64,000 bases of DNA from Corynebacterium halotolerans (GTDB lineage Bacteria; Actinomycetota; Actinomycetes; Mycobacteriales; Mycobacteriaceae), in assembly GCF_001056295.1 (NCBI RefSeq), contig NZ_JVMD01000024.1:62001-126000 (forward strand). Direction: 5' to 3'. The notes under the pieces are model-generated. The model was not told where the DNA came from, made no database searches, and saw nothing but the letters and a program-made list of their open reading frames with translations. Each line of letters begins with the position of its first letter. Position 1 is the first letter of the stretch. This document shows, piece after piece, positions 37,874 through 51,645 of this stretch. The translations under genes and the position numbers were made by a program.

Positions 37874-38449
37874 GGCGGCGATAGCGGGGGCTGCCGGAAA
37901 GCTCTTTGGGTCCTGGTCGTCGCTCCGCGTTCCGCTGGCTTGGTGCTCTCCCAAAAAGTGACTGCGCGCTTCCGGTTGCCCCAACTCAAAGTCGGAAATC
38001 GAGATTAGAACTCGGCGCCTTTACTCAACTGCGGAGCTCGATGTTGCGATTCACCGCGAGAATTCAACACCGGCGATTTCGCACGCCGATTTGCCACGCG
38101 AAAGCTGCCTAGTTGAACTTTTCGGGCCCCGATCCTTCAACTTCGGCGGTTTCGTGGTCGCTGCCGTCCGCGCGAAAACGCCGGTCTTGAATAGATGGAC
38201 GCTTACCCGCGAATCCAAGCCGGCCACTCGCCAAAGAACAGCGACGGCCACGCCCTGACCTGGGGAAACGGGACTCCTCGCTATAAGGCCCTGAGAGTGC
38301 TTGAGCGGCTGCCGCGCCCGGTGCAGGTGCCGCGGGCGCTTCTGCGGCCCCTACTGCCGATGCAGTTTCCGCCGGCGTTCCGGCGCCCGCGTGCGGGTGC
38401 CCATCACGCGCCACCGGCCGGTTAAGTTGCTGCGGGCGCTTCAAAGCCC
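37874..38449. other. 576-bp intergenic region, AT-richer than surroundings, no gene seen
   Basis: This lies between the App1-like gene and the convergent metal ATPase gene. The middle (about 37975-38205) is clearly less GC-rich than neighbouring genes and repeats the word TCAAC followed by CGG (CTCAACTGCGG, TTCAACACCGG, TTCAACTTCGG), with an inverted copy GTTGAACTTTTCGG. AGTTGAA and TTCAACT around 38112-38142 can pair. The right part holds small GC-rich hairpins (for example CGCCGG-CGTT-CCGGCG near 38370) that may terminate the ATPase transcript. Short open frames here have no recognisable product. It could hide a small RNA or the remains of an element. Confidence 0.5.
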
Positions 38450-40402
38450 CTACTTCCGGTCGAAGTCGCTCAATCCCCCGCGCACCATCGCCACGCGCGC
38501 GGCATTTGCGATGGCCACGATGTCGATGATCTCCTGCGCCACCGCGCCCATGATCGGCGTGAGCAGGCCAAACACGGCGAGGATCATGCCCAGGATCGAC
38601 AGGCCCATGCCGCCGATCACCGACTGCAGCGCGATCCGCCGCATCCTCGCGCCGATGTGGAGCAGATCATCGAGCCGCTCGAGCGAAGAGTCCAGCACCA
38701 CCGCATCCGCGGCCTCGGCGGTGACGTCCGACGTCGCGCCGAACGCCACGCCGGCCGACGCCGCCGTCATCGCCGGGGCATCGTTGATGCCGTCGCCGAG
38801 GAACAGCGTCGGCCCCTGCTTGGTGCGCTCGCGGACGATCTCCAGCTTGCCCTCCGGGCTCACGCCGCCGTGGACTTCCTCGATGCCGACCTGTTCCGCC
38901 AGGCGGCGGACCTCGGCCTCTCGGTCGCCGGAGATGATCATCATCTTCCGCACCCCGTGATGGCGCGGCAGGTGCGCCACGAATTCAGAGGCGGACCCCC
39001 TCGGCTCATCCCGGAAGGTGACGGTTGCGGCGTAGGCGTCGTCAAGCAGGACGATCGTCTCCATGCCCAGGGCTCGCTCCGGCAGCAGCGGTACCGAACC
39101 GGGATCGATGTCCGCGAGTCCCTTGCGGTTGGTCAGGCGCAGCTCACGGCCGCCGACGACGCCGACCAGGCCCTGGCCGGGCTTCTCCGACACCGACTCC
39201 ACCGGCGGCAACTCCAGTCCGCGCGCGTCGGCGTCGTCGACGATTGCGGTGGCCAGCGGATGCTTCGAGTACTTTTCGACGGCCGCCGCGGCAGCCATCA
39301 CGTCGTCCCGGTCGAGTTCGGGCGCCGTCGACACCTCCGTCACCACCGGCCGGCCGTAGGTCAAGGTGCCGGTCTTGTCGAACATGACGGTTTCCACGCG
39401 GCCGACGTCCTCGAGCATCGCGGGGTTCTTGATGATGATGCCCCGCTTCGCGGACAACGAAATCGCGCCGATGATGGCCACCGGCACGCCGATGAGCAGC
39501 GGGCACGGCGTCGCGATGACCACGACGGCCAGGAAACGCGTCGGGTCGCCCGAAATGATCCAGCCGATGGCGCCGAGCACCAGGGCCACCAGCGTGTACC
39601 AGCCGCCCAGGCGATCGGCCATGCGGCGCATCGGCGGGCGGTTCTGCTCCGCCTCGCGCAGCACGCCGACGATCTTCGCGTAGCGGGAATCGCCGGCGAC
39701 CTTATCGGCCCGCACGGTCAGCGCGGTTTCGCCGTTGACCGCGCCGGAAATGACCGCCGAACCCTTCGACTTCTTCACCACGTAGGGCTCGCCCGTCAGG
39801 TACGACTCGTCCATGGAGCCGTCGCCGTCGACGACCTCACCGTCGACCGGGCACAGCTCATGCGGCAGGACCATGAGCAGGTCGCCCACTTCGGCGTCGT
39901 CGGCGTGGATGTCCTCGACCCCGTCGGCGATGGTCGCGCCGCGCAACCTGTGCGCCACCGACGGGCTGCGCTTGGCCAGCGCGTCGAGGGTGGCCGAGGC
40001 GCGCTTGGACGCCGCCTCCTCCAGCGCCTCGCCGCCGGACAGCATGAGCACGATGATCGCCGCGACCAGCCACTCCCCCAGCAACACCGCGGAAATGATG
40101 GACACCGCCGCGAGCATGTCCGCGCCGCCGCGGGCCTCGATGGCCCCCTTGATCACGTCGATGGTCAACGGGATGCCGCCGATGACCACCATCACCACCA
40201 AAGGCCAGTCCGCCGCCCAGCTCTCCAGCCCGACGGCGAACTTCAGCACCAGATGGATGGCGATGGCCGCCAGCGTGGCGAGCGCCAGCGCCCCGTCCCG
40301 CGAGGAAGCGAAACCGCGCAACGCCTGCCCCGCCGTCGGTGATCCGGCCGGGGCGCCGTCGACCGGCGCCAATGTCCCCGATTTTGTGCCCATGTCCCCC
40401 AT
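38450..40402 (-). CDS. P1B-type heavy-metal-translocating ATPase
   Basis: The 650-residue protein pumps metal ions across the membrane at the expense of ATP. Visible motifs are TGEP (actuator), ATPCPLLIG in the transport helix (Cys near 300), DKTGTLT (phosphorylated Asp near 342), KYSKHPLATAI (the HP locus) and GDGINDAPAM. There is no N-terminal CxxC metal-binding domain. A single Cys in the CPL transport motif leaves Zn, Cd, Co or another ion open. It lies upstream of a low-GC intergenic region and downstream of metH. No metal-sensing regulator gene is adjacent. The start is at 40402, and an alternative ATG at 40393 is possible. Confidence 0.9.
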   Translation of the reverse strand: MGDMGTKSGTLAPVDGAPAGSPTAGQALRGFASSRDGALALATLAAIAIHLVLKFAVGLESWAADWPLVVMVVIGGIPLTIDVIKGAIEARGGADMLAAVSIISAVLLGEWLVAAIIVLMLSGGEALEEAASKRASATLDALAKRSPSVAHRLRGATIADGVEDIHADDAEVGDLLMVLPHELCPVDGEVVDGDGSMDESYLTGEPYVVKKSKGSAVISGAVNGETALTVRADKVAGDSRYAKIVGVLREAEQNRPPMRRMADRLGGWYTLVALVLGAIGWIISGDPTRFLAVVVIATPCPLLIGVPVAIIGAISLSAKRGIIIKNPAMLEDVGRVETVMFDKTGTLTYGRPVVTEVSTAPELDRDDVMAAAAAVEKYSKHPLATAIVDDADARGLELPPVESVSEKPGQGLVGVVGGRELRLTNRKGLADIDPGSVPLLPERALGMETIVLLDDAYAATVTFRDEPRGSASEFVAHLPRHHGVRKMMIISGDREAEVRRLAEQVGIEEVHGGVSPEGKLEIVRERTKQGPTLFLGDGINDAPAMTAASAGVAFGATSDVTAEAADAVVLDSSLERLDDLLHIGARMRRIALQSVIGGMGLSILGMILAVFGLLTPIMGAVAQEIIDIVAIANAARVAMVRGGLSDFDRK

Positions 40403-40479
40403 TGTGGACGAAAGAACCGGCCGTGACCAGGAAGTACGGGCTGCCCACCGAGCCGCAACCGTGGCTTACCTCATGGGTC

Positions 40480-40599
40480 GGCGGGCCGTCGGAAAGCAGG
40501 TGCGCGGGCTGCACGGGCCGGCGGGCCGTCGCCAAGTAGGTGCGCAGGCTTCACGGGCCGGCGGGCCGTCACCACGCAGGCGCGCGAAGCACCCGCGCG
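40480..40599. repeat. Exact-period 40-bp tandem repeat
   Basis: Three units begin at 40480, 40520 and 40560, each opening GGCGGGCCGTC. The first two match at most positions (common tail AGGTGCGC, then CACGGGCC), while the third diverges after about 25 bases. The block fills the gap between the metH stop and the ATPase start. It is too short and too divergent for CRISPR and contains no spacer-repeat alternation. Confidence 0.8.
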
Positions 40600-40618
40600 C
40601 GGCCCGCGGGCGCGGCAC

Positions 40619-44263
<3,645 letters not shown>

Positions 44264-44266
44264 GAG

Positions 44267-44282
44267 TAGACACCTTAGTCTG
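44267..44282. promoter_or_regulatory. McbR operator at the metH start
   Basis: TAGAC-N6-GTCTG matches the corynebacterial McbR site TAGAC-N6-GTCTA at 9 of 10 fixed bases. It lies 4 bases upstream of the metH ATG and overlaps the TAAGGT box on the minus strand. McbR is the S-adenosylhomocysteine-responsive repressor of sulfur amino acid genes, so metH should be repressed until S-adenosylhomocysteine rises. Confidence 0.75.
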
Positions 44283-44374
44283 TTGTGCCCGTCAACCAGG
44301 TCTCGGGTGGTGCCCATGCTTGACGACGGCCCGCCTCACCGCGGTTCGTCGTCGGGCAAAGAAGGTGCCGCGGG

Positions 44375-44761
44375 CTAGAACTCGCGGTTCGGGAGGTCGT
44401 AGTGCTCCTCGTCGAGACCGGCCGCGTGCGCCGCGTTCATGAGCAACGGGACGAGGGACTCTCGCTCCTCGGTTTCCAGCACCGCGTAGTCGTGCCGTTC
44501 GTTGATGGCGTTGAGGTCGGCGGTGACCCGCTCGGTGGCTTCCAGCAGCGCCTCCTGCGACGCCGGCTCGCTCTGGGAGGACAGGGCGTCGAGGGCGTCG
44601 AAGTAGCGCTCGGCGGCGTCGCGGACCTCGGTGACCGCGGACGCGTCGTAGGGCTCGATCCAGTCCGCGCGTTCTCCGTCCGTGAGGTAGGAACCGGTGG
44701 CGTAGGACTCGAGGTCGCCGATGATCTCGTCGAGCTGCGGCTGGAAGGTGTCGCGAATCAT
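44375..44761 (-). CDS. Conserved-looking small acidic protein of unknown function
   Basis: The 128-residue protein is mostly alpha-helical by composition, acidic, without membrane segment, signal peptide or cysteine. It begins MIRDTFQPQLDEI and ends EHYDLPNREF. No family is recognised. It lies alone between metH and mshC on the minus strand, 112 bases upstream of the metH start and 72 bases after the mshC stop. GC periodicity is consistent with a real gene on this strand. Confidence 0.65.
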   Translation of the reverse strand: MIRDTFQPQLDEIIGDLESYATGSYLTDGERADWIEPYDASAVTEVRDAAERYFDALDALSSQSEPASQEALLEATERVTADLNAINERHDYAVLETEERESLVPLLMNAAHAAGLDEEHYDLPNREF

Positions 44762-44833
44762 GCGCCAATCATGCCCGCGCGTCGGCGGTTCCGCTCGCCG
44801 CGCGATGCCGCGGGGGCACTCGCGGCGATGCGA

Positions 44834-46183
<1,350 letters not shown>

Positions 46184-46190
46184 GCCGGAA

Positions 46191-46196
46191 ACCTTA
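46191..46196 (-). promoter_or_regulatory. Minus-10 box of mshC, leaderless arrangement
   Basis: On the minus strand TAAGGT is followed by seven bases and the mshC ATG. The box overlaps the last codon of uppP. Confidence 0.5.
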
Positions 46197-47075
46197 CATC
46201 GGCTGCATGACGCCGACGCCCAGGAGGATCATCACCAGGATGCCCACCGGGATGCGGTACGCCGCGAACCAGGCGAAGGAGTGGTTGGCCACGAACTTCA
46301 GCAGCCACGCGATGGCGGCGTAGCCGATGACGAACGCGATCGCCGTGCCCACCAGCAGCTGGGCGCCGGACGCGGCCTGCCCGGAGGAGGGGGCGAAGGC
46401 GTCGGGAAGCGAGAACAGGCCCGACGCCAGCACCGCCGGGATGGCCAGCAGGAAGCTGAAGCGGGTGGCGACCTCGCGGTCGAGGTTCAGGAACAGGCCC
46501 GCGGAAATCGTGCCGCCGGAGCGGGACACGCCGGGGATCAGCGCCAGGCACTGGGCGAAGCCCATGATTATCGCGTCGCGCATGGTCAGCTCGTCGTAGG
46601 AGCGGTCGCGCCGCGAGAAGCGCTCCGCCGCGATGAACACGAAGGAGAACAGCACCAGCACGGCGGCGGTGATCCACAGGTTGCGCAGGCCCTCGCGGAT
46701 GAGGTCCTTGCCCAGGTAGCCGATGATCGCGATCGGCAGCGTGCCGACGATGACCATCCAGCCCATGCGGTAGTCGAACCCGCGGGCCTCCTTGTCGAAC
46801 AGCCCGCGGAACCAGCCGGTGAGGATGGTCCAGATGTCCCTGGCGAAGAACACCAGCACCGCCGCCTCGGTGCCCAGCTGGATCACGGCGGTGAAGGACG
46901 CGCCGGCGTCGGCGCCCCAGAACAGCTGCGAGACGATGCGCAGGTGGCCGGAGGAGCTCACGGGCAGGAACTCGGTGAGCCCCTGGACGATCGCCAGGAC
47001 GATGGTCTGGGCCCACGTCATGTCGGACGTGCCGGCGGCGTCGGCGGCCGCGAGGAAGAGGGGGGAAGAAGTCAC
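46194..47075 (-). CDS. uppP: Undecaprenyl-diphosphatase UppP (BacA)
   Basis: UppP dephosphorylates undecaprenyl pyrophosphate so that the lipid carrier of cell-wall synthesis can be reused. It also confers bacitracin tolerance. The 293-residue membrane protein has the two family motifs [15 protein letters not shown] (about 31-45) and PGVSRSGGT (in the second half), with about eight hydrophobic segments. The start was set at GTG 47075 because TAGCCT ends seven bases before it and the length then matches the family. The open frame to 47540 carries no homology. It is divergent from the aldo/keto reductase-like gene. Confidence 0.95.
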   Translation of the reverse strand: MTSSPLFLAAADAAGTSDMTWAQTIVLAIVQGLTEFLPVSSSGHLRIVSQLFWGADAGASFTAVIQLGTEAAVLVFFARDIWTILTGWFRGLFDKEARGFDYRMGWMVIVGTLPIAIIGYLGKDLIREGLRNLWITAAVLVLFSFVFIAAERFSRRDRSYDELTMRDAIIMGFAQCLALIPGVSRSGGTISAGLFLNLDREVATRFSFLLAIPAVLASGLFSLPDAFAPSSGQAASGAQLLVGTAIAFVIGYAAIAWLLKFVANHSFAWFAAYRIPVGILVMILLGVGVMQPM

Positions 47076-47082
47076 GTCGGAC

Positions 47083-47088
47083 AGGCTA
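47083..47088 (-). promoter_or_regulatory. Minus-10 box of uppP, leaderless arrangement
   Basis: On the minus strand TAGCCT is followed by seven bases and the GTG at 47075. Confidence 0.5.
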
Positions 47089-47175
47089 CTCCCCCGCCGG
47101 GGCGATCGGGCAAGCATGCTTTGCGACGCCCGCGCCCGCCCCGTTCGGGGTGCGGGATCGGGTGCGGCCGGCACG

Positions 47176-47181
47176 TAGACT
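47176..47181 (+). promoter_or_regulatory. Minus-10 box of the aldo/keto reductase-like gene, leaderless arrangement
   Basis: TAGACT is followed by six bases and the GTG at 47188. It is divergent from the uppP promoter 88 bases away. Confidence 0.5.
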
Positions 47182-47187
47182 GGTGCC

Positions 47188-48123
47188 GTGCGACGACGAC
47201 TTTTGGGAGCGAGCGGGCTGAGGGTGTCGACCCTCGGGCTGGGCACCGCCACGTGGGGTGCGGGGACGGGCCGGGATGAGGCGGCGAAGATCCTCGGCGA
47301 CTTCGTCGACGCCGGGGGCACGCTGGTCGACGCCACGCCCGTCACCGGTTCGGGGTCGCCGGAGGACATGCTCGGCTCGGTGCTGCGGAGACGGGGCTTG
47401 CGCGGCGAGGTCGTGCTGTCGGCGGCGTCGGGGGTGGACCCCGGCCGTCCCGTGGGGCGCCGCGTGGACTGCTCGCGGCGGGCGCTGCAGGCCGACCTGG
47501 ACGCGCTGCTGGAACGCCTCGGCGTCGACCACGTGGACATCTGGTCGGCCGGGTACTGGGACGCGTCGACGCCGCCGGAGGAAGTCGCCGACGCGATGGA
47601 GTTCGCCGTGCGCTCCGGCCGCGTCCGCTACGCCGGGGTGCGCGGATACACCGGCTGGCAGTTGGCGGTGACGCATGCGGCCGCCGGGCGCATCCGCCCC
47701 GTCGTCGCCCAGCACGAGTTCAGCCTGCTGCAGCGCGGCCCGGAGCACGAGCTGCTGCCCGCCGCCGAGCACCTGGGCGTCGGGTTCATCGCGGGGGCGC
47801 CGCTGGCGCAGGGCGTGCTCACCGGCAAGTACCGCGACTCGATCCCGGAGGATTCCCGCGGCGCCTCCGAGCACGCCGACGCCGAGGTGCAGGACTACCT
47901 CGACCCCCACGGCGTCACCGTCGTCGGCGCGCTGTGCACCGCGGCCGAGGGCCTGGGCGTGTCTCCCCCGGCGGCGGCCCTGGCCTGGACCCGCGACCGG
48001 CCGGGGGTGACGTCGGTGCTCATGGGCGCGCGCACGAGGGCCCAGCTGCGCGAGCTGCTCGCCGCGGACGAGCTGGTGCTGCCCGGCGCCATCTGCGACG
48101 CGCTCGACGACGTGTCGTTGTAG
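47188..48123 (+). CDS. Aldo/keto reductase-fold protein lacking most of the catalytic tetrad
   Basis: The 311-residue protein has the aldo/keto reductase barrel layout: [15 protein letters not shown] at the start, [17 protein letters not shown] in the middle, and [24 protein letters not shown] near the NADP-binding end. The usual tetrad is not intact. Asp48 remains, but the Tyr position is Thr53, the Lys position is Ala80 and the His position is Gly122. Normal reductase activity is therefore doubtful, although cofactor binding may persist. It lies between uppP and lppL, as in related genomes, so conservation would suggest a non-catalytic role. Confidence 0.82.
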   Translation: MRRRLLGASGLRVSTLGLGTATWGAGTGRDEAAKILGDFVDAGGTLVDATPVTGSGSPEDMLGSVLRRRGLRGEVVLSAASGVDPGRPVGRRVDCSRRALQADLDALLERLGVDHVDIWSAGYWDASTPPEEVADAMEFAVRSGRVRYAGVRGYTGWQLAVTHAAAGRIRPVVAQHEFSLLQRGPEHELLPAAEHLGVGFIAGAPLAQGVLTGKYRDSIPEDSRGASEHADAEVQDYLDPHGVTVVGALCTAAEGLGVSPPAAALAWTRDRPGVTSVLMGARTRAQLRELLAADELVLPGAICDALDDVSL

Positions 48124-48139
48124 CCGAAACCCCGGGTGG

Positions 48140-48145
48140 TACCGT
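48140..48145 (+). promoter_or_regulatory. Minus-10 box of lppL, leaderless arrangement
   Basis: TACCGT is followed by eight bases and the GTG at 48154, immediately after the preceding gene. Confidence 0.4.
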
Positions 48146-48153
48146 CGGCAAGC

Positions 48154-49278
48154 GTGAGCAGCAACTCCCGCATCCGCATGTCCGTTGCCATCGCCGGCAT
48201 CGCCGCCCTCGCCATCCCGCTGGCGGCGTGCGGTTCCGACACCGAGGGCGAGGTGGTCGAGGGCATGGGCAACGCGACGCCGGCGCCCGCGGCCGGAGCT
48301 CCCGCCGCGGATCCGGCCGGCACGGTGGCGAAGCTGGACAAGAACGTCACCGGTGCGCTGGTCCTCGGCGACCGCATCCTGCTGCGCGCCGGGTCGGAGA
48401 TCCTGTCCGGCACCCCCGACAAGCCCGCCATGAAGGTCAGCGAAGTCGACGCGGCCTGCGGCGACCTCGCCCCCGCCGGCAACGTCGCGGTGCTGCCCTG
48501 CCCGGACGGCATCCACGTGCTGGCCGCGGACGGGTCGGCCACCGCGGTCATCGGTCGCGGCACCGCGTACTCCGCGGCGGTCGGGCTTTCCGACGGGCGC
48601 ATCGTCGGGCACAGGAGCGACTCCGACCGGGTCGACGTCTTCGGCGCCGACGGCGAGCACGCCGACGACTTCCCGGTCTCGCGCCACGGTTCCCAGTTGC
48701 TGTCCGTGCCGTCGACCCGCGAATCGGCGGTGCTCCTCGAGGTCAACCGCCCGGAGACCTCGGTCCACGAGATCATCCTCGACGAATCCCGCCGCGGCTC
48801 CGGCCTGCGCGCGGGCATCGGCGTCGGCCCCGCCGCAGTGGGCGAAGACGGCACCATCGCGGCCGTCGACGTCAAGGGCGGCCAGCTGCTGATCTACACC
48901 GCCGGCGACGTCGTCCGCCTGCACAACTCCACCCCGGTGCCGAAGGGCCCGTGGGCCGTGGCCGTCGATTCCGCGCGGAAGCTCGTGTGGGTGACCTCCA
49001 CCGCCGACGGCGTGCTGACGGCCTACGACATCTCCTCGGGCACGGCCCTCAAGGCGGCGCAACTGCCGCTCATCGCCGACGCCCAGGCGCTCGCCATCAC
49101 CCGGGACGGCGGACTCATGGCGTATTCGGCGACCGGCGCGGGCGCCCAGCATCTCACGGCCGGCGACGTCGGCAAGGCCCTCGAAGAGGGCAAGGCGGAC
49201 CTGGATGCCGAGCGCAAGCTGATGAAGCCGCGCGAGCCGGAGAACCGCTTGCCCGCGGGTGCCGGCGACGGCGAGTAA
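48154..49278 (+). CDS. lppL: LppL-like lipoprotein with a beta-propeller-type domain
   Basis: The 374-residue protein has a lipoprotein signal peptide (about 1-25, basic SRIR, hydrophobic core, lipobox PLAAC with the lipidated Cys near 25), so it should be anchored to the outer face of the membrane. A short Ala/Pro-rich spacer follows. The rest consists of repeated beta strands such as [19 protein letters not shown] and [15 protein letters not shown], resembling YncE-like seven-bladed propellers. Synteny with uppP and pyrD matches mycobacterial LppL. Its function is unknown. The GTG start at 48154 gives a proper signal peptide. Starting at 48136 would add unneeded residues. Confidence 0.85.
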   Translation: MSSNSRIRMSVAIAGIAALAIPLAACGSDTEGEVVEGMGNATPAPAAGAPAADPAGTVAKLDKNVTGALVLGDRILLRAGSEILSGTPDKPAMKVSEVDAACGDLAPAGNVAVLPCPDGIHVLAADGSATAVIGRGTAYSAAVGLSDGRIVGHRSDSDRVDVFGADGEHADDFPVSRHGSQLLSVPSTRESAVLLEVNRPETSVHEIILDESRRGSGLRAGIGVGPAAVGEDGTIAAVDVKGGQLLIYTAGDVVRLHNSTPVPKGPWAVAVDSARKLVWVTSTADGVLTAYDISSGTALKAAQLPLIADAQALAITRDGGLMAYSATGAGAQHLTAGDVGKALEEGKADLDAERKLMKPREPENRLPAGAGDGE

Positions 49279-49321
49279 TCTCCCGTTTGTCGCCAGTAGA
49301 TCGAGGGCCCGAGGAGCACCC

Positions 49322-50434
49322 GTGTCTCATCCCATCCGCACCGCCGCGTACCAGGCTTCCCTGAAGGCGATGTTCCAGCTCCCGCCGGAGCGCATCCACG
49401 TGATGATGAACGACTGGCTGGCATGGCTCCAGCGCGCCCCGAAGGTGCGCCGGGCGATCGCGCGGCTGCTCGTCGTCGATGACCCCGTGCTGCGGCAGAC
49501 CGTGTTCGGCGTCGACTTCCCCCGCCCGCTGGGGCTCGCGGCCGGTTTCGACAAGGCCGCCACCGCCGCCGATTGCTGGGCGGACCTGGGCTTCGGCTAC
49601 GCCGAGCTGGGCACCGTGACCGCGCAGCCGCAGCCGGGCAACCCGGAGCCGCGGCTGTTCCGGCTGAAGGAGGATCGGGCGATCCTCAACCGGATGGGCT
49701 TCAACAACCCCGGCGCCGACATGGTCGCCGCGAATCTGCGCGATCGCCGGGGTGACGGCGTCATCGGCGTGAACCTGGGCAAGACCAAGGTCGTGCCGCT
49801 GGACGGCGCCGTCGACGATTACCGCGATTCCGCCCGCAAGCTCGGCGATCTGGCCGACTACGTGGTGGTGAACGTGTCCTCGCCCAACACCCCGGGCCTG
49901 CGCGACCTGCAGGCGGTGGAGACCCTGCGGCCGATCCTCGCCGCCGTGCAGGAGGAGACCACGTCTCCGGTGCTGGTCAAGATCGCGCCGGACCTTTCCG
50001 ACGACGACGTCCTCGCCGTCGCCGACCTCGCCGTCGAGCTGGGGCTGGCGGGCATCGTGGCCACGAACACGACCATCTCGCGCGAGGGATTGAAGACGCC
50101 GGCGTCGATCGTGAAGAAGATGGGCGCCGGCGGGGTGTCCGGCGCGCCCGTCGCCGCCCGCGCGCTGGAGGTGCTGCGCCTGCTGCACGGGCACGTCGGA
50201 GGCAAGCTGACGCTGATCAGCGTCGGCGGCATCGAGACGCCGGAGCAGGCGTGGGAGCGCATCACCGCCGGCGCCACCCTCCTGCAGGGCTACACGCCGC
50301 TGATCTACGGCGGCCCCGATTGGATCCGGGACATCCACCTGGGCCTGGCGACGCAGATCCGGCGCCATGGGCTTGATTCGATCGCGGATGCCATCGGCTC
50401 GGGACTGCCCTGGCGAGAGGTGTCCGGCGCCTGA
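49322..50434 (+). CDS. pyrD: Dihydroorotate dehydrogenase (quinone), class 2
   Basis: PyrD oxidises dihydroorotate to orotate in pyrimidine synthesis and passes electrons to the quinone pool. The 370-residue protein has the class 2 features: an N-terminal membrane-associating helix pair (about 5-45), FMN-binding [11 protein letters not shown], the catalytic-Ser segment [33 protein letters not shown] and [11 protein letters not shown]. The GTG at 49322 is preceded by CGAGGAGCACCC, a good ribosome-binding site. It lies 43 bases after lppL, as in mycobacteria. Confidence 0.97.
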   Translation: MSHPIRTAAYQASLKAMFQLPPERIHVMMNDWLAWLQRAPKVRRAIARLLVVDDPVLRQTVFGVDFPRPLGLAAGFDKAATAADCWADLGFGYAELGTVTAQPQPGNPEPRLFRLKEDRAILNRMGFNNPGADMVAANLRDRRGDGVIGVNLGKTKVVPLDGAVDDYRDSARKLGDLADYVVVNVSSPNTPGLRDLQAVETLRPILAAVQEETTSPVLVKIAPDLSDDDVLAVADLAVELGLAGIVATNTTISREGLKTPASIVKKMGAGGVSGAPVAARALEVLRLLHGHVGGKLTLISVGGIETPEQAWERITAGATLLQGYTPLIYGGPDWIRDIHLGLATQIRRHGLDSIADAIGSGLPWREVSGA

Positions 50435-50558
50435 ACCACCTGCCGCCCCTGCGGGCGCGCGACGTCTCCCCCGCCCCGCTCGGCACCAACGCCCCACGCC
50501 GACGGGCACCGACGATTCGCCTGTGCCTCACCCACGCCTAAAAGCCCAGCCCTCAAAC

Positions 50559-50609
50559 GCAGATGCGCCCGTTGCAGGCAAATACACCCGTTGCAACGGG
50601 CGCATCTGC
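50559..50609. repeat. 18-bp perfect inverted repeat with a nested palindrome
   Basis: Arms GCAGATGCGCCCGTTGCA (50559-50576) and its exact complement (50592-50609) flank a 15-base loop. The right arm and loop also contain the self-complementary 14-mer CCCGTTGCAACGGG (50587-50600), so two mutually exclusive hairpins are possible. CCCGTTGCA occurs twice directly and once inverted. Short outer pairing (CCCTCA with TGAGGG) adds to it. It lies between convergent pyrD and the PEBP gene, where it could terminate both, but there is no T run. Confidence 0.85.
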
Positions 50610-50672
50610 ATGTAACTGGCGCCTCTGTGAGGGGTGGTCGTCGCAGCGGCCGCAGCGGACCGGGCCGGCGGC

Positions 50673-51212
50673 CTACTCCCCCTTGTTCTCCCACCACGGG
50701 GTGATGATCGCCCGCGCAATCGAGTGGAAGTACAGGTTGAAGCCCAGCACGGTCGGCGTGGCGCCCTCGGGCACGTCGAGCTTCTCCACGTCCACCGCGT
50801 GCACGGCGTACATGTAGCGGTGCGGCGCGTGGTTGGCCGGCGGGGCGGCGCCGAAGTGGGCGCGCTGGCCGGCGTCGTTGTTGAGCTGGATGGTTCCCTC
50901 GGGCAGGTCGGAGCCGTCCTCGGTGCTCGCGCCCTGCTTCAGTCCGGTCACGTCGGCGGGGATGTTGAACGCCGCCCAGTGCCAGAAGCCGGCGGCGGTC
51001 GGGGCGTCCGGGTCGTAGCAGGTCACGGCGATGGACTTGGTGCCCTCGGGCAGCCCGGACCAGTTCAACTCGGGCGAAACGCTCTGCGGGGCGCGGAACT
51101 TCTCGTCGAGTGCTTCACCGTCGGCGATGTCCGGCGACGTCAGCTCGAACGTCGGCAGATCCTTCAGCGGGGCGTACGGGTCGGGACCGGGGAAATTCGT
51201 CGGTGTGCTCAT
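50673..51212 (-). CDS. PEBP-family protein (YbhB/YbcL, Raf kinase inhibitor-like)
   Basis: The 179-residue protein matches the bacterial phosphatidylethanolamine-binding protein family. It has the ligand-pocket motifs SVSPELNWSGLPEGTKSIAV, DPDAPTAAGFWHW and GAAPPANHAPHRYMYAVHAV. E. coli YbhB and YbcL share this fold. The molecular role in bacteria is unclear and no signal peptide is present, so it is likely cytoplasmic. The ATG at 51212 (MSTPTNFPGP) is the family start. The longer frame to 51266 was rejected. Confidence 0.9.
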   Translation of the reverse strand: MSTPTNFPGPDPYAPLKDLPTFELTSPDIADGEALDEKFRAPQSVSPELNWSGLPEGTKSIAVTCYDPDAPTAAGFWHWAAFNIPADVTGLKQGASTEDGSDLPEGTIQLNNDAGQRAHFGAAPPANHAPHRYMYAVHAVDVEKLDVPEGATPTVLGFNLYFHSIARAIITPWWENKGE

Positions 51213-51306
51213 GGCGTCCAGTGTGCCCAATGGCGTGGGCGCGTGCCATGGCGGTGGGCGTCGCAAAGCTTCTTACAACCGTGGGATTCGCCGCCTACCT
51301 GCGGAT

Positions 51307-51335
51307 TTGGCGGCCCTCGGGCCGTGGGGTAAATT
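51307..51335 (+). promoter_or_regulatory. Promoter of tRNA-Leu
   Basis: TTGGCG (51307-51312) and TAAATT (51330-51335) are separated by 17 bases, and the second ends 39 bases before the mature 5' end of the tRNA. This is the best minus-35/minus-10 pair seen in the window. Confidence 0.65.
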
Positions 51336-51374
51336 ATCGGGAGTCAGCGCGGGACACCGCGTGAACACCACCTT

Positions 51375-51463
51375 GTCCGGGTGGCGGAATGGCAGACGCG
51401 CTAGCTTGAGGTGCTAGTGTCCTATTAACGGACGTGGGGGTTCAAGTCCCCCTCCGGACACCA
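51375..51463 (+). tRNA. tRNA-Leu (anticodon GAG)
   Basis: The sequence folds as a class II tRNA. The acceptor arm GTCCGGG pairs with TCCGGAC (last pair G-T), and the anticodon stem has GAG at 51408-51410 within CTTGAGG. A long variable arm (TGTCCTATTAACGGACG) and the T arm GGGGGTTCAAGTCCCCC follow, and CCA is encoded. It reads CUC and CUU leucine codons. It has its own promoter upstream and a strong terminator 15 bases downstream, so it is a single-gene transcript. Confidence 0.97.
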
Positions 51464-51477
51464 GAGCAATACGCGAT

Positions 51478-51511
51478 GCGGGCCCCGACCGAAAAGGTCG
51501 GGGCCCGCTTT
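51478..51511 (+). terminator. Rho-independent terminator of tRNA-Leu
   Basis: A perfect 13-bp stem (GCGGGCCCCGACC at 51478-51490 and its complement at 51496-51508, loop GAAAA) is followed by TTTCGT, directly after the tRNA. Confidence 0.92.
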
Positions 51512-51645
51512 CGTGTTGGGTCCGCCTTCCATTGGCTGCGGGGCTGCGCTGGGGCTGCGTCGGTTCTGCGTCGGGTCCGCTCCGCGTTTGCTTTGCGACG
51601 GCCCATCGCCCCGCCGAGCGGCCCCGTTATTCCGGAACGGCTCCT

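Noticed and set aside
40480..40599. Possible CRISPR array
   Set aside because: Only three adjoining units without spacers, and no cas genes. The RecB/Cas4-like nuclease at 10283 is a core gene in another context.
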